A program made the translations under genes and the position numbers. DNA of 64,000 nt, taken from Fodinibius saliphilus. GTDB taxonomy: Bacteria > Bacteroidota > Rhodothermia > Balneolales > Balneolaceae. Position 1 is the stretch's first letter. Each line of letters begins with the position of its first letter. The stretch spans positions 1,364,001 through 1,428,000 of the forward strand of contig NZ_VAWF01000001.1 of the NCBI RefSeq assembly GCF_005869845.1, in the 5' to 3' direction. This document shows positions 44,914-53,633 of the stretch, in pieces. The notes beneath the pieces were generated by a model. That model was not told where the DNA came from, searched no databases, and worked only from the letters and a program-made list of their open reading frames with translations.

Positions 44914-46155
44914 TTAAACAGCAATCCTGTCTATCTCCTCAATTTCTTCCTGCTCACTAACAGGCTCAGTCTCAATATCAGCTTCTTCCTTTGCAACCGT
45001 CAAATCAGTGGTGTTATTATGATCAAATTCGATACCCCACTTTTCACTACGATAAGCCAGCCAGTCGAACCCAAACATCATAGAAATAACTCTTCGTTTC
45101 AGGCCATTAGTAGGGAAAACAAATAAACTGGCGAATACTACAGAACCCAAGAGTAGGTTTACATTCATCCCCAGCAGGGCTAAAAGACCGGTAACCGCAA
45201 CCAGGGAGATACTCTTGGCATAGAGTAAGAGTGAAGCATTTTTATGAGAGAATCCCATTCTCAACAGCTCATGATGCACATGGTCTTGCCCCGGTTGAAA
45301 GATCGAATTTTTTCTTCGAACTCTGCGTAAAACCACCCGTAAGGTATCATATAAAGGAAAACCTAAAATTGCTGCCGGTAAAATCGGGGAAGCATTACCA
45401 AAAATAGCAGCAAAACCAGGTTCACCGCTTAATCCTATAAACTCAATCGCTTGTATTGACAAAAGGAATCCCAAAATCATGGAACCGGTATCCCCCATAA
45501 AAATAGAGGCGGGACTGAAATTATGATACAAAAAGCCGGCTAAAGCCCCACTCAGGCAGAAAGAAAATACTGCCATCGGCAGATGCCCGGTATACCAAAA
45601 TACGATGCCGAATAACAATGAAGCTATAGTTCCAATCCCTCCGGCTAATCCATCAATACCGTCAATTAGATTAACGGCATTAATTACTACAATAATAGTA
45701 AAAAAGGTAACGGGAACAGCTGCCCAATAGGGTATCTCAGCTAATCCAAAAACACCATAGAAATTTGAAATAAGTATATCTCCCCCAAATATAACCAAAG
45801 CGGCAGCCGAAAGTTGTGCTATCAATTTTTTCCGTGCAGATAGAACAACCAAATCATCCTTTAAACCTACAAAAAACAGAATCAGTAAAGCTGCCACCAG
45901 GTATGAAAAGCCCTCCATACCTGCAGAGAGCGGGCTTAGAGCAAACGTTAACAGAAAAGAAAAAAATATAGCTATGCCACCCAGTGTAGGAATCGCTTCT
46001 GAATGCAATTTTCGATCGTGATCGGGATGGTCAAAAAGATGCTTTTTTTCGGCCGCCCTGATAATTACCGGAATGGCAAAATATGAGACCAAACAGGCAA
46101 ATAAAAAAGCAACTCCTATTGCCATACCCTCGTTCAACAGTAACAATTGTTCCAT
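44914..46155 (-). CDS. WecA/MraY-family undecaprenyl-phosphate sugar-1-phosphate transferase
   Basis: 413 aa, about 11 membrane helices. It starts the polymer by moving a HexNAc-1-phosphate from UDP-sugar to undecaprenyl phosphate. Signatures: DHDRKLHSEAIPTLGGIAIF, the catalytic aspartates in GLKDDLV and INAVNLIDGIDGLAGG, FMGDTGSM, and the histidine motif DHVHHELLRMGFSHKNA near residue 290. The last 60 residues are soluble and acidic (EADIETEPVSEQEEIEEIDR), beyond the normal family end. It is the last gene before the operon terminator and 104 nt after the nucleotide-sugar dehydrogenase. Confidence 0.92.
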   Translation of the reverse strand: MEQLLLLNEGMAIGVAFLFACLVSYFAIPVIIRAAEKKHLFDHPDHDRKLHSEAIPTLGGIAIFFSFLLTFALSPLSAGMEGFSYLVAALLILFFVGLKDDLVVLSARKKLIAQLSAAALVIFGGDILISNFYGVFGLAEIPYWAAVPVTFFTIIVVINAVNLIDGIDGLAGGIGTIASLLFGIVFWYTGHLPMAVFSFCLSGALAGFLYHNFSPASIFMGDTGSMILGFLLSIQAIEFIGLSGEPGFAAIFGNASPILPAAILGFPLYDTLRVVLRRVRRKNSIFQPGQDHVHHELLRMGFSHKNASLLLYAKSISLVAVTGLLALLGMNVNLLLGSVVFASLFVFPTNGLKRRVISMMFGFDWLAYRSEKWGIEFDHNNTTDLTVAKEEADIETEPVSEQEEIEEIDRIAV

Positions 46156-46259
46156 ATGATATTATTTAAGCTGGCATATCTCTACTTGACCATTTGCCAA
46201 AAAAAGTAAGACATTTATGGAACGAATACAATTTTTATTCAAAAACCGGAATTTTATGG

Positions 46260-47639
46260 CTAAGCCTTCCAGATATGAATTTCATTTTGAGGTTCTATCC
46301 CCTTCATCGCATGACGTGAATCTATAATACAATTACTCCACTTTCCTAACTCATGGTAATTAATATCGGAGTGATCGGTTGAAATAATAACAGCATCAAA
46401 GGCTGAAATATTTTCTTTTGACCAGCCAACGCTTTTTACACCCGTCCACTCTGCATGTTCCCGGGTCGGTTTAATTTCGGGAATATGAGGATCGTAGTAC
46501 GACACCTCTGCCCCATATTCTTTCAACAGATCCATAATCTTAAAGGTCGGAGATTCCCGCATATCATCAACATCCGGCTTATAAGCCAAGCCAAGAACCA
46601 AAACATTACTTCCATTCATCGCTTTCTTATGAGCATTCAAAGCTTTAAGTGTTTGGTCCACCACATATTGAGGCATAGCAGTGTTAATCTCACCGGCTAA
46701 CTCAATAAAGCGCGTATTCTGCTCGTACTCCCGTGCTTTCCAAGTTAGGTAAAAAGGATCAATTGGTATACAATGCCCGCCCAGACCCGGACCGGGAACA
46801 AACTTCATAAATCCAAAGGGCTTGGTATCAGCTGCATCCAATACCTCATGCACATCAATATCCATATCACTGAATATAACCTTCAACTCATTCACAAGAG
46901 CAATATTTACTGCTCTAAACACATTTTCTGTAATCTTTACGGCTTCTGCTGTTTTAGTATCTGATACCGGTACTGTTTCAACGATTGACGTATTATAGAG
47001 CGCACATGCCAGCTCAATGGCCTCTTCTCCATGACCTCCCACCACTTTGGGAATTTTTGAGGTATTAAAATCTACATTTCCCGGGTCTTCTCTTTCCGGG
47101 CTGTAAGCTACATAAAAATCCTTACCGGCCGTAAGACCTGACTTGGACTCCAGAATAGGAATAATCAGTTCCTCTGTGGTACCGGGATAGGTTGTGGATT
47201 CTAAAATGACCAGCTGGCCTTCTCTCAAATGTTCACCCACGGTCAAACACGTTTTTTCCACGTACTGCATATCCGGTTCCCGGTGATGATCTAAAGGAGT
47301 AGGCACACATAACATGAGAGCATCCGCATCAGGAATACGACTGAAGTCTGTAGTCGCATCAGCCTTTTCACTATCAGCCAGCTTTTGCATCATATCCTTT
47401 CCAAGATGCTTGATATAGGGTTTACCCTGCTCAATGCAGTCAATTTTATCGGTATCAATATCAAAGCCCAACACCGGCATGTCGTTGCTATGGAAGGTCC
47501 ACATCAGGGGAAGTCCCACATATCCGAGTCCCACAATACCGACCGTGTAGTCTCGTGTTTCTATTTTTCCCAGTAGCTCTTGCAAACGATCTGTTTTAAC
47601 TTCTTCTTGCTGAATGGTATCAGGTGTGTCTGTAGTCAT
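46260..47639 (-). CDS. UDP-N-acetylhexosamine 6-dehydrogenase (WbpA/WecC-type)
   Basis: 459 aa. An N-terminal Rossmann domain with TVGIVGLGYVGLPLMWTF near residue 32, the conserved LESTTYPGTTEE loop, AYSPEREDPGNVDF as in WbpA proteins, the catalytic cysteine in GPGLGGHCIPIDPFYLTWKA near residue 285, and a C-terminal UDP-binding domain (LVLGLAYKPDVDDMRESP). It oxidises a UDP-HexNAc to the uronic acid with two NAD+. With WecB two genes away the product could be UDP-ManNAcA, although the SPEREDPGN motif favours the GlcNAc-type WbpA group. TATTTTTG at 47710-47717 is a candidate promoter. Confidence 0.92.
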   Translation of the reverse strand: MTTDTPDTIQQEEVKTDRLQELLGKIETRDYTVGIVGLGYVGLPLMWTFHSNDMPVLGFDIDTDKIDCIEQGKPYIKHLGKDMMQKLADSEKADATTDFSRIPDADALMLCVPTPLDHHREPDMQYVEKTCLTVGEHLREGQLVILESTTYPGTTEELIIPILESKSGLTAGKDFYVAYSPEREDPGNVDFNTSKIPKVVGGHGEEAIELACALYNTSIVETVPVSDTKTAEAVKITENVFRAVNIALVNELKVIFSDMDIDVHEVLDAADTKPFGFMKFVPGPGLGGHCIPIDPFYLTWKAREYEQNTRFIELAGEINTAMPQYVVDQTLKALNAHKKAMNGSNVLVLGLAYKPDVDDMRESPTFKIMDLLKEYGAEVSYYDPHIPEIKPTREHAEWTGVKSVGWSKENISAFDAVIISTDHSDINYHELGKWSNCIIDSRHAMKGIEPQNEIHIWKA

Positions 47640-47709
47640 TATAAGAAAAGATGATTATTAGTTTCGATGCTGAAGATAGGGAAGTTTAAAGAAAGTGTAC
47701 ATTAAAGAT

Positions 47710-47717
47710 CAAAAATA
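47710..47717 (-). promoter_or_regulatory. Candidate -7 element upstream of the UDP-HexNAc dehydrogenase
   Basis: TATTTTTG fits TANNTTTG, 70 nt before the ATG. TTTG lies 22 nt upstream as a possible -33. If real, the dehydrogenase and wecA-like genes can be transcribed separately from wecB and the genes above. Confidence 0.35.
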
Positions 47718-47819
47718 TTTTTTTGCCCTTTTGGTTAATCAAAGATCATATCATTATGTAACCTTCTATCTTACTCTTTCTCTGTATCGTAGAAGTCGTG
47801 AAGCGATCTGTTATTGTTC

Positions 47820-48415
47820 ATTTTTTCAATCAAGAAAAAACGAACCAAAAAATTGACCGTCTGTAAATTGTGATTCAGCTCAATCTACAGGAAGCGTTCA
47901 TTTTGATGATCCTTCCAAATATCAAGCCAGTTAATAAGGTTGTCACCGGTACAAAATGCACAACCGCTTCCTTCGTTTTCGCTCACAATTATTAGGACGG
48001 TTTACATTTTGACACCTTCACGGGTTTCAACTGGGCATAAGAATTATGTACTGTAGCCAAGGGATATTGAATATGCATTTTGTACCACTCCCTGATGTTG
48101 ATCATTTCTCATAAAACAAGGGCCATTAAAAAGCATCTACCCTGCTAGCCATAGCTTATTTTTAATTCTACAATTAGCCCTTTCCTTCAATCACCCTCAT
48201 TCCCTCTTCTTCAAGAGGGACATTAATTTTTTTGCCAACTTTACGGGTTTTATACCGGGGTCTGGGGCGAATCACGGGAAGCATGTTCTTAGCATAAGTA
48301 CTAACGCTGAAGAACTATCCCAGTGCTGAAAACTTTAATAAGAACAAAATCTACGATTCCCCCAGCAGTTTTTTCGTCTATTTTTTGCTGACAAAAAATG
48401 GACATCGCCATTATT
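47820..48415. repeat. Long intergenic repeat, copy 5 (diverged)
   Basis: Between the dehydrogenase and wecB genes; the 791-nt gap has no gene. A diverged core runs from about 47860 to 47995 (CATTTTGATGATCCTTCC, GTCACCGGTACAAAATGCAC). A TCCCTCTT-CTTC-AAGAGGGA hairpin is at 48201-48220 with a T-tract after. The 'ataccggggtctggggcgaatc' block and CAGCAGTTTTTTCGTCTATT block lie at 48251-48390 and match copy 4. The order of blocks relative to the core is the same as in copy 4. Confidence 0.75.
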
Positions 48416-48430
48416 GCAGCTAATCATATT

Positions 48431-49534
48431 TTAGTTAGAAGCTTCCAAAATAGCTTTCACAATTCGCTTCGCCGTATTCCCATCCCAATAGAGCGGCTTA
48501 GGCAGCTCCTTATTCCCAGCTACCCCATTCTGCAGATGTTTCTCAATATGATCCAAAATCACCTCCGGATCGGTACCTACCAGCGTATTCGTGCCCTCGG
48601 TAATGGTAATAGGACGCTCGGTATTTTCGCGGGCCGTCAGGCAAGGAACGCCCAGCGCTGTTGTCTCTTCCTGAATACCGCCGGAATCAGTCACCACCAA
48701 CCGGGCATTACTCATTAAGTTTACATTATCCAGGTAACCCACCGGCTCAAGCAGGTGCAAGTCATCAATGGACTGCAGTCGCTCCCAAAGGCCAAACTTC
48801 TCAGCATTGTTTTTTGAGCGCGGGTGCACCGGCCAGACCATCGGCAGTTCTTGTGAGGTCTCCTCTAAGATATCCACAAAGTTGCTTAATGTTTCTTCCT
48901 GATCTACATTTGAGGGACGGTGCAGGGTAACCAGCACATACTCTTTCTCCCTAATACCCAAATTTCCAAGGATGGTTGATTCATCAGACCGCTTACGCAT
49001 GTTAAAGAGCGTGTCTATCATAATGTTGCCCACAAAGCGAATCTTTTCTTCCCCAATGCCTTCCTTGATCAGATTCATATTGCCATCGATAGAGGGCGTC
49101 AGCAAAAGATCGGCAATACTATCGGTAAGCACGCGGTTGATCTCCTCCGGCATATCACGATCATAGCTCCGCAAACCAGCTTCGACGTGGGCAACTTTTA
49201 TTCCCATTTTATTGGCAACAATGGTACACGCCATGGTGGGATTTACATCCCCGACCACAACCACCCAGTCGGGCTGCTCATCCTGTAATACTTTTTCAAA
49301 CTCGGTCATCACTTTGGCTGTTTGCTCGGCATGACTGCCACTGCCAACGCCCAAATGGAAGTCCGGTTTGGGAATGCCCAGTTCGTCAAAGAATATTTTA
49401 GACATTTCGTAGTCATAATGCTGACCGGTATGTAGCAGTTTCGCTTCTATCTCTTGATGATTTTTATACTCTTCTAGCAGCGGTGCCACTTTCATAAAGT
49501 TTGGTCTAGCGCTGGCTACGTTAATAATTTTCAT
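48431..49534 (-). CDS. wecB: UDP-N-acetylglucosamine 2-epimerase (non-hydrolysing)
   Basis: 367 aa, family-typical GT-B-like fold. It converts UDP-GlcNAc to UDP-ManNAc. Signatures: LLHTGQHYDYEMSKIFFDEL, VVVGDVNPTMACTIVA, HVEAGLRSYDRDMPEEINR (catalytic acid residues), VTLHRPSNVD, and TDSGGIQEETTALGVPCL with REN..R at the UDP site. It is 14 nt after the WecG/TagA-type gene in one operon. With WecB and a WecG-type transferase present, ManNAc or ManNAcA is probably the second residue of the repeat unit. Confidence 0.95.
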   Translation of the reverse strand: MKIINVASARPNFMKVAPLLEEYKNHQEIEAKLLHTGQHYDYEMSKIFFDELGIPKPDFHLGVGSGSHAEQTAKVMTEFEKVLQDEQPDWVVVVGDVNPTMACTIVANKMGIKVAHVEAGLRSYDRDMPEEINRVLTDSIADLLLTPSIDGNMNLIKEGIGEEKIRFVGNIMIDTLFNMRKRSDESTILGNLGIREKEYVLVTLHRPSNVDQEETLSNFVDILEETSQELPMVWPVHPRSKNNAEKFGLWERLQSIDDLHLLEPVGYLDNVNLMSNARLVVTDSGGIQEETTALGVPCLTARENTERPITITEGTNTLVGTDPEVILDHIEKHLQNGVAGNKELPKPLYWDGNTAKRIVKAILEASN

Positions 49535-49548
49535 TAATTAATATTCTT

Positions 49549-50262
49549 TTAAAGCTTATTGGTAACTAATTTATAAAAAAAGGTTATGAGACTGGTCTGT
49601 CTGAAAATCCTTCTCGGTTCTTTAAAAAGTCGATAAGACCATTCAAGTCCCATTTTCCTAAGTATTTTAGGAGCTCTTTCTTTCCTCCCCGAATAAATAT
49701 CAAAACTCCCACCTAATCCCATGTATAAAGCAGGATGTTTTCGTTTCATTTTCTCCATTACAAATTCTTGCTTAGGACTCCCCATAGCTACAAAAACAAT
49801 GTCAGGCTCTTTAGTATTAATATCCTCTATCAGTTTCTCTTGTTCCTGACTATCCATGTATCCATTGCAATACCCCACAATATCAATGCCTCGGTACTCT
49901 TCTTTTAGCCGGTCAACCGTTTGCTCTATTACCTCTGGTTTACCTCCAACCAAGTAAAACGTTTTATCATTGTAGTGTCTCTGGATGATATCAAGCCAAA
50001 ATTCTGCCCCGGGTATTTTCTCAGAATTATGCCCTTTCCGTTTTAAAGCCCAAACAGCCCCAATTCCATCTGGATAACCAATATTGTTATTTACTAATAC
50101 TTTTAGTTCACGATCTTCCTTTACCAACTTTTCAGCATTAAGGGCTACCAGAATATTACCGAAGTTCCCATTTTCTAGATGATCTAAAAAATGGTCTTTG
50201 CTATCAAAAGGGTAGATTTTATATCCATTCAATAATACTTCTTCAACCATCCACATATTCAT
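49549..50262 (-). CDS. WecG/TagA/CpsF-family glycosyltransferase
   Basis: 237 aa. GT26 signatures: VALNAEKLVKEDRE, YPDGIGAVWALKRKG, VFVAMGSPKQEFVMEKM and the C-terminal GLGGSFDIYSGRKERAP, GLEWSYRLFKEPRR. These enzymes add ManNAc or ManNAcA to lipid-PP-GlcNAc on the cytoplasmic face, a natural fit with WecB and the wecA-like gene below. The start used overlaps the upstream gene by 20 nt. A later in-frame ATG at 50250 would shorten the overlap. Confidence 0.93.
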   Translation of the reverse strand: MNMWMVEEVLLNGYKIYPFDSKDHFLDHLENGNFGNILVALNAEKLVKEDRELKVLVNNNIGYPDGIGAVWALKRKGHNSEKIPGAEFWLDIIQRHYNDKTFYLVGGKPEVIEQTVDRLKEEYRGIDIVGYCNGYMDSQEQEKLIEDINTKEPDIVFVAMGSPKQEFVMEKMKRKHPALYMGLGGSFDIYSGRKERAPKILRKMGLEWSYRLFKEPRRIFRQTSLITFFYKLVTNKL

Positions 50263-51433
50263 TTTTTAGATAATATGATAAAGCACAGAACATCCACGCC
50301 TGACTCCATCTCATGTAGGGTATCTTATTTTTGAACAATCTCTTAATCTGATAATAAAAATATCCATCCTCATCCTGCATATTTTCAATAGTCCAATTGC
50401 AAACTCGTTCGCCTAATTCTTTATGTTCCTCAAATCGTTCTGTTTTGACCAAAGTAATAAGAAACTGGGCCGGTGAATGTATATCAACCGGATATACCTC
50501 ATTATGATAATACTTTGGTGTCCCATCTTCTAAGAAGAAATTTTCCAAATAATATTGAAATCCCTTTTTTAAATTATCCTCAAAAGATCTATCTTCCGTA
50601 TATTTCTGATAATCACACAATGCCTCTAGATTAAAACCGGTGTGAAAACTATCAATCCAATCTTGAATAGGCAATTCCCCGTAATACCACGAACCATCTT
50701 CATTTTGGGCATTACAGCAAGCCATCACTGATTGTTTTGCTGCGTGTTTATAAGTTTCTTCGTTGGTTATAGAATAAACTCTTGCTAACAGCTTACTGCC
50801 CAATAGTGAGGCATTATATACGGTATTATTTCCAAACTTTGGAGCATAAGAAAATAAAAATCCTTGTTTCTTTTCGGTTCTGCTTAAATCATTGATAACA
50901 AACTCTGCCGAAGTTACAGCAGTATTCTTAATTTTCTCTTTATCCAAAATGGAATAGGCATCTAACAAACCATAAGTTGCAAAAGTAGTGGCCACTACAT
51001 TGGGCGTTTCGGCGGGAAAGTACAATCCACCACGAGCCTGCCAATCAAAATTATATCCCCAGCAAGATCCAGAATAACCTTCAGACTGTAACTGTATTAA
51101 CAGATTAGCAAGGTGATTTATCTTCTCTATTATTTCATCTTGTGTGCCAAACCTTACATTCCCGTATAATGCAATTTGGTATAAGTTGCAATAACCTGTC
51201 AAAAAAAGCCCTAACCCTTTGGGATTGTATTCTTTAGGCACATTTACTAATGGACGAAGATTGATGGGATTACGTTTAAAAAACTGTATCCATGCCAGAC
51301 GAGCGAACTTGGATTTTTTTAACGGCGTAGCCTGAAATATTTTTGAGTTTAACCCATCATAAGGATCCCATCCTTTAAATTCTTCATTTTCACAGTAATT
51401 TTTAACTTTTTTGAAAGAACTAATAACATCCAT
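50243..51433 (-). CDS. Alpha-helical toroid-like protein of unknown function
   Basis: 396 aa, no signal peptide, no membrane helix. It resembles proteins found in other exopolysaccharide clusters that begin with a 'GWDPYDGLNS' motif (GWDPYDGLNSKIFQATPL at residues 19-36). Repeating helical hairpins with Gly/Tyr/Trp turns (GYSGSCWGYNFDWQARGG, DEDGYFYYQIKRL, IPYMRWSQAWMFCAL) suggest an (alpha/alpha)6 toroid, the fold of many uronate-processing and glycan enzymes. The conserved WSQAW, HNE and WGYNFDWQ residues could line a sugar site. No specific activity is claimed. It sits between the sulfotransferase and the WecG-type gene. Confidence 0.6.
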   Translation of the reverse strand: MDVISSFKKVKNYCENEEFKGWDPYDGLNSKIFQATPLKKSKFARLAWIQFFKRNPINLRPLVNVPKEYNPKGLGLFLTGYCNLYQIALYGNVRFGTQDEIIEKINHLANLLIQLQSEGYSGSCWGYNFDWQARGGLYFPAETPNVVATTFATYGLLDAYSILDKEKIKNTAVTSAEFVINDLSRTEKKQGFLFSYAPKFGNNTVYNASLLGSKLLARVYSITNEETYKHAAKQSVMACCNAQNEDGSWYYGELPIQDWIDSFHTGFNLEALCDYQKYTEDRSFEDNLKKGFQYYLENFFLEDGTPKYYHNEVYPVDIHSPAQFLITLVKTERFEEHKELGERVCNWTIENMQDEDGYFYYQIKRLFKNKIPYMRWSQAWMFCALSYYLKNEYVDG

Positions 51434-51475
51434 ACTTATCTAAAAAATATTACCTACTACAAATAGGCTATATTT

Positions 51476-52423
51476 TTACTTTGCCTTATTTGCTTTTAAA
51501 ATTTTTTCTATTCCTCTTATTAAACCATGAGTTTTTATATTGAAATTTAATAAATTAATCCCATCGTAAATTTCCCAATACTTTTCTGTAAGTCTACCAG
51601 GAATTTTTTCGGATATATTTTTATTCTCATTTTTGTAATACTCCTTTAAGATAGGATGACAATATTCTTCAATTTCTTGAATTTCTTGAGGTGATAGCTG
51701 GTCCAAATATTTTTTTGAATTTGAAGCCTTTATGCTAGCTCTCTTAGCAGATCCTAAATTTTCAATTGAATTCTCAAGTTGAACTAAACCACTTTGGAAA
51801 TGGACACCTAAAAAAAGACAAACTTTTTCTAGAGTTTCTTCAGGTTTTGAAATTAGATCTTCATACCTAATTTCCATTATTCGATCCTCATTTTCTAAAT
51901 CTATTATATTTCTTACCCTTTTTTTCCAGCGGTAAGCGGCACGGTATTTGTTCTTACCCCAAGCTTTTTCCATAGATAATACATAATCGCGAGGATCTCT
52001 TACAATATGGACAAACTTGGCAGATTTATAACATTGCAACAATAGTTCAATGTGATTGATATAGTTAGGAGACTTATCACCTAAAATAGAAGCGCTTATA
52101 CCTCTTTGACTTGCTAACTCATTAAACAAATAGTCGATAAACTCTTTAATGTTTACCCTATCTACTTTTAGTGCTTCGAAATTAAAATCATGCCTTTTTT
52201 CGTAATAAAAAAAGAATAATGATTTTTTTATCTCAGAAATAACATCAATAACCTGCGATTCTGAAAGAATTTGAGACCCATATTTATTTAAAAGTTTGGG
52301 AATGAAAAGAGTTTCTACTTCAGGTATAAAAATATCATGATGATTATTTAGTAACCCTCTCAACAACTTGGTACCACTTCTAGGCATTCCTATTATAAAT
52401 AAATCTAATGATTTATTACCCAC
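51476..52423 (-). CDS. PAPS-dependent sulfotransferase (copy A)
   Basis: 315 aa. The 5'-phosphosulfate loop is IIGMPRSGTKLLRGLLNNH at residues 10-28. The 3'-phosphate site is KFVHIVRDPRDYVLSMEKAW near residue 145, with the arginine and serine in the expected spacing. The following YRWKKRVRNI and IRYEDLISKPEETLEKVCLF fit family 3-type carbohydrate sulfotransferases. It transfers sulfate from PAPS to a hydroxyl or amine. It overlaps the upstream GT4 by 8 nt. Base composition is very AT-rich (one counted line, 51481-51540, has 13 G+C in 60). Confidence 0.88.
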   Translation of the reverse strand: MGNKSLDLFIIGMPRSGTKLLRGLLNNHHDIFIPEVETLFIPKLLNKYGSQILSESQVIDVISEIKKSLFFFYYEKRHDFNFEALKVDRVNIKEFIDYLFNELASQRGISASILGDKSPNYINHIELLLQCYKSAKFVHIVRDPRDYVLSMEKAWGKNKYRAAYRWKKRVRNIIDLENEDRIMEIRYEDLISKPEETLEKVCLFLGVHFQSGLVQLENSIENLGSAKRASIKASNSKKYLDQLSPQEIQEIEEYCHPILKEYYKNENKNISEKIPGRLTEKYWEIYDGINLLNFNIKTHGLIRGIEKILKANKAK

Positions 52424-53615
52424 TACTTAAACCTTTGTACAATTTAACATATTCGTTTGAAACTACATCCCAAGAAAGGTTATTACGAACTAAGTTTGTA
52501 ATAACCTCTTTTTGATGTTTATAATTAGTCTTGTCTTTGACTTTTATAACTGTTCTTATCTTTTCTTTCAATTCATTGCAATCATGCTCTTTATAGTCAT
52601 ATTCTATCAACCAATCATTCAATTTATTATCCAAATCTAAATACTCTTTAAACTCTTTTAATACAGCAGCATATCCAATGACTGGTGTTCCTACAGATAG
52701 TGCTTCTAAATACACTAGACCAAAACTTTCACTCTTGCTTGGAACTACTAGTGCTCTACTTTTTCCTATTAAATCAATTACCTCTTTATTCCTAAGTATA
52801 CCATGATATTGGATTTGACTATTCTTTACATTTTCAACTTCCTTCTTAAATTCCCCATCTCCTATTATCTTAAGATCCAGCGATGATTTGTCTAAAAGGC
52901 TAAAGCTATTTATTAGTTCAAAAATTCCTTTTCTGTTAATCAATGATCCTACAAAACAAATAAAGTTTTCATTTTTCGTACGGCTTATGTTTTTCAACTT
53001 ATCCAATTCAATACCATTATATATAACATCATCTTTACAACTCCATTTTATTCCTAAATCTCTACCTTGCCTTCTAACTGATTTTGATACATGAGTCAGA
53101 TGATCTATGCAATCCATTTGTGCATTTATCATCAACTTCTCTTGGTCAATTTTCTGTTTTGACTCTTCCATTATGATTGAATGATAACTATGTATAGTAG
53201 CAACTATTTTTGTTCTAATACCCAATAGTTTGGCAGCTCTTGGTATTTCATTAATAACATGATGTACATGAATAATATCATAGTCTACCTTTTTCCTTAT
53301 ATAAGATAAAAAATATATAGAGTACAACAGTTTTATACCCTGTTTTATAGATATTCTTTTAAAGACTGGGAGATTAGCGAGCAAATTCCATATAGTTACA
53401 AATAAAGCCCTAATAGATATACCAATTCCATATATTTCTATCCCCTCTCTTTTTTGATATCCTTTAAAATATCTCCCAGTAGCAGCAATAGAAACATTCT
53501 TATTTCTACGCATTAAACTTTTTGCCAAATTCCAGACCACAATTGCCACACCACCAGAATCATTACTACCTAATTCTGTAGGTATAGGACCAATCAAAAG
53601 AATTTTTTCTCTCAT
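52416..53615 (-). CDS. Family 4 glycosyltransferase
   Basis: 399 aa, GT-B fold. N-terminal LLIGPIPTELGSNDSGGVAI, then a nucleotide-binding C-terminal domain with FICFVGSLINRKGIFELINS and the E-x7-E motif region VPSKSESFGLVYLEALSVGT. It adds a sugar to the growing repeat unit in the cytoplasm. Donor and linkage cannot be read from the sequence. 18 nt after the Wzy-like gene. AT-rich codon use like its neighbours. Confidence 0.92.
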   Translation of the reverse strand: MREKILLIGPIPTELGSNDSGGVAIVVWNLAKSLMRRNKNVSIAATGRYFKGYQKREGIEIYGIGISIRALFVTIWNLLANLPVFKRISIKQGIKLLYSIYFLSYIRKKVDYDIIHVHHVINEIPRAAKLLGIRTKIVATIHSYHSIIMEESKQKIDQEKLMINAQMDCIDHLTHVSKSVRRQGRDLGIKWSCKDDVIYNGIELDKLKNISRTKNENFICFVGSLINRKGIFELINSFSLLDKSSLDLKIIGDGEFKKEVENVKNSQIQYHGILRNKEVIDLIGKSRALVVPSKSESFGLVYLEALSVGTPVIGYAAVLKEFKEYLDLDNKLNDWLIEYDYKEHDCNELKEKIRTVIKVKDKTNYKHQKEVITNLVRNNLSWDVVSNEYVKLYKGLSSG

Positions 53616-53633
53616 ATTTCTACTACTAATATT

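Noticed and set aside
34905-48415. Insertion sequence or transposon as source of the long repeats
   Set aside because: No transposase, integrase or reverse transcriptase fragment in any copy, and no clear target-site duplications could be read. A non-autonomous element remains possible.
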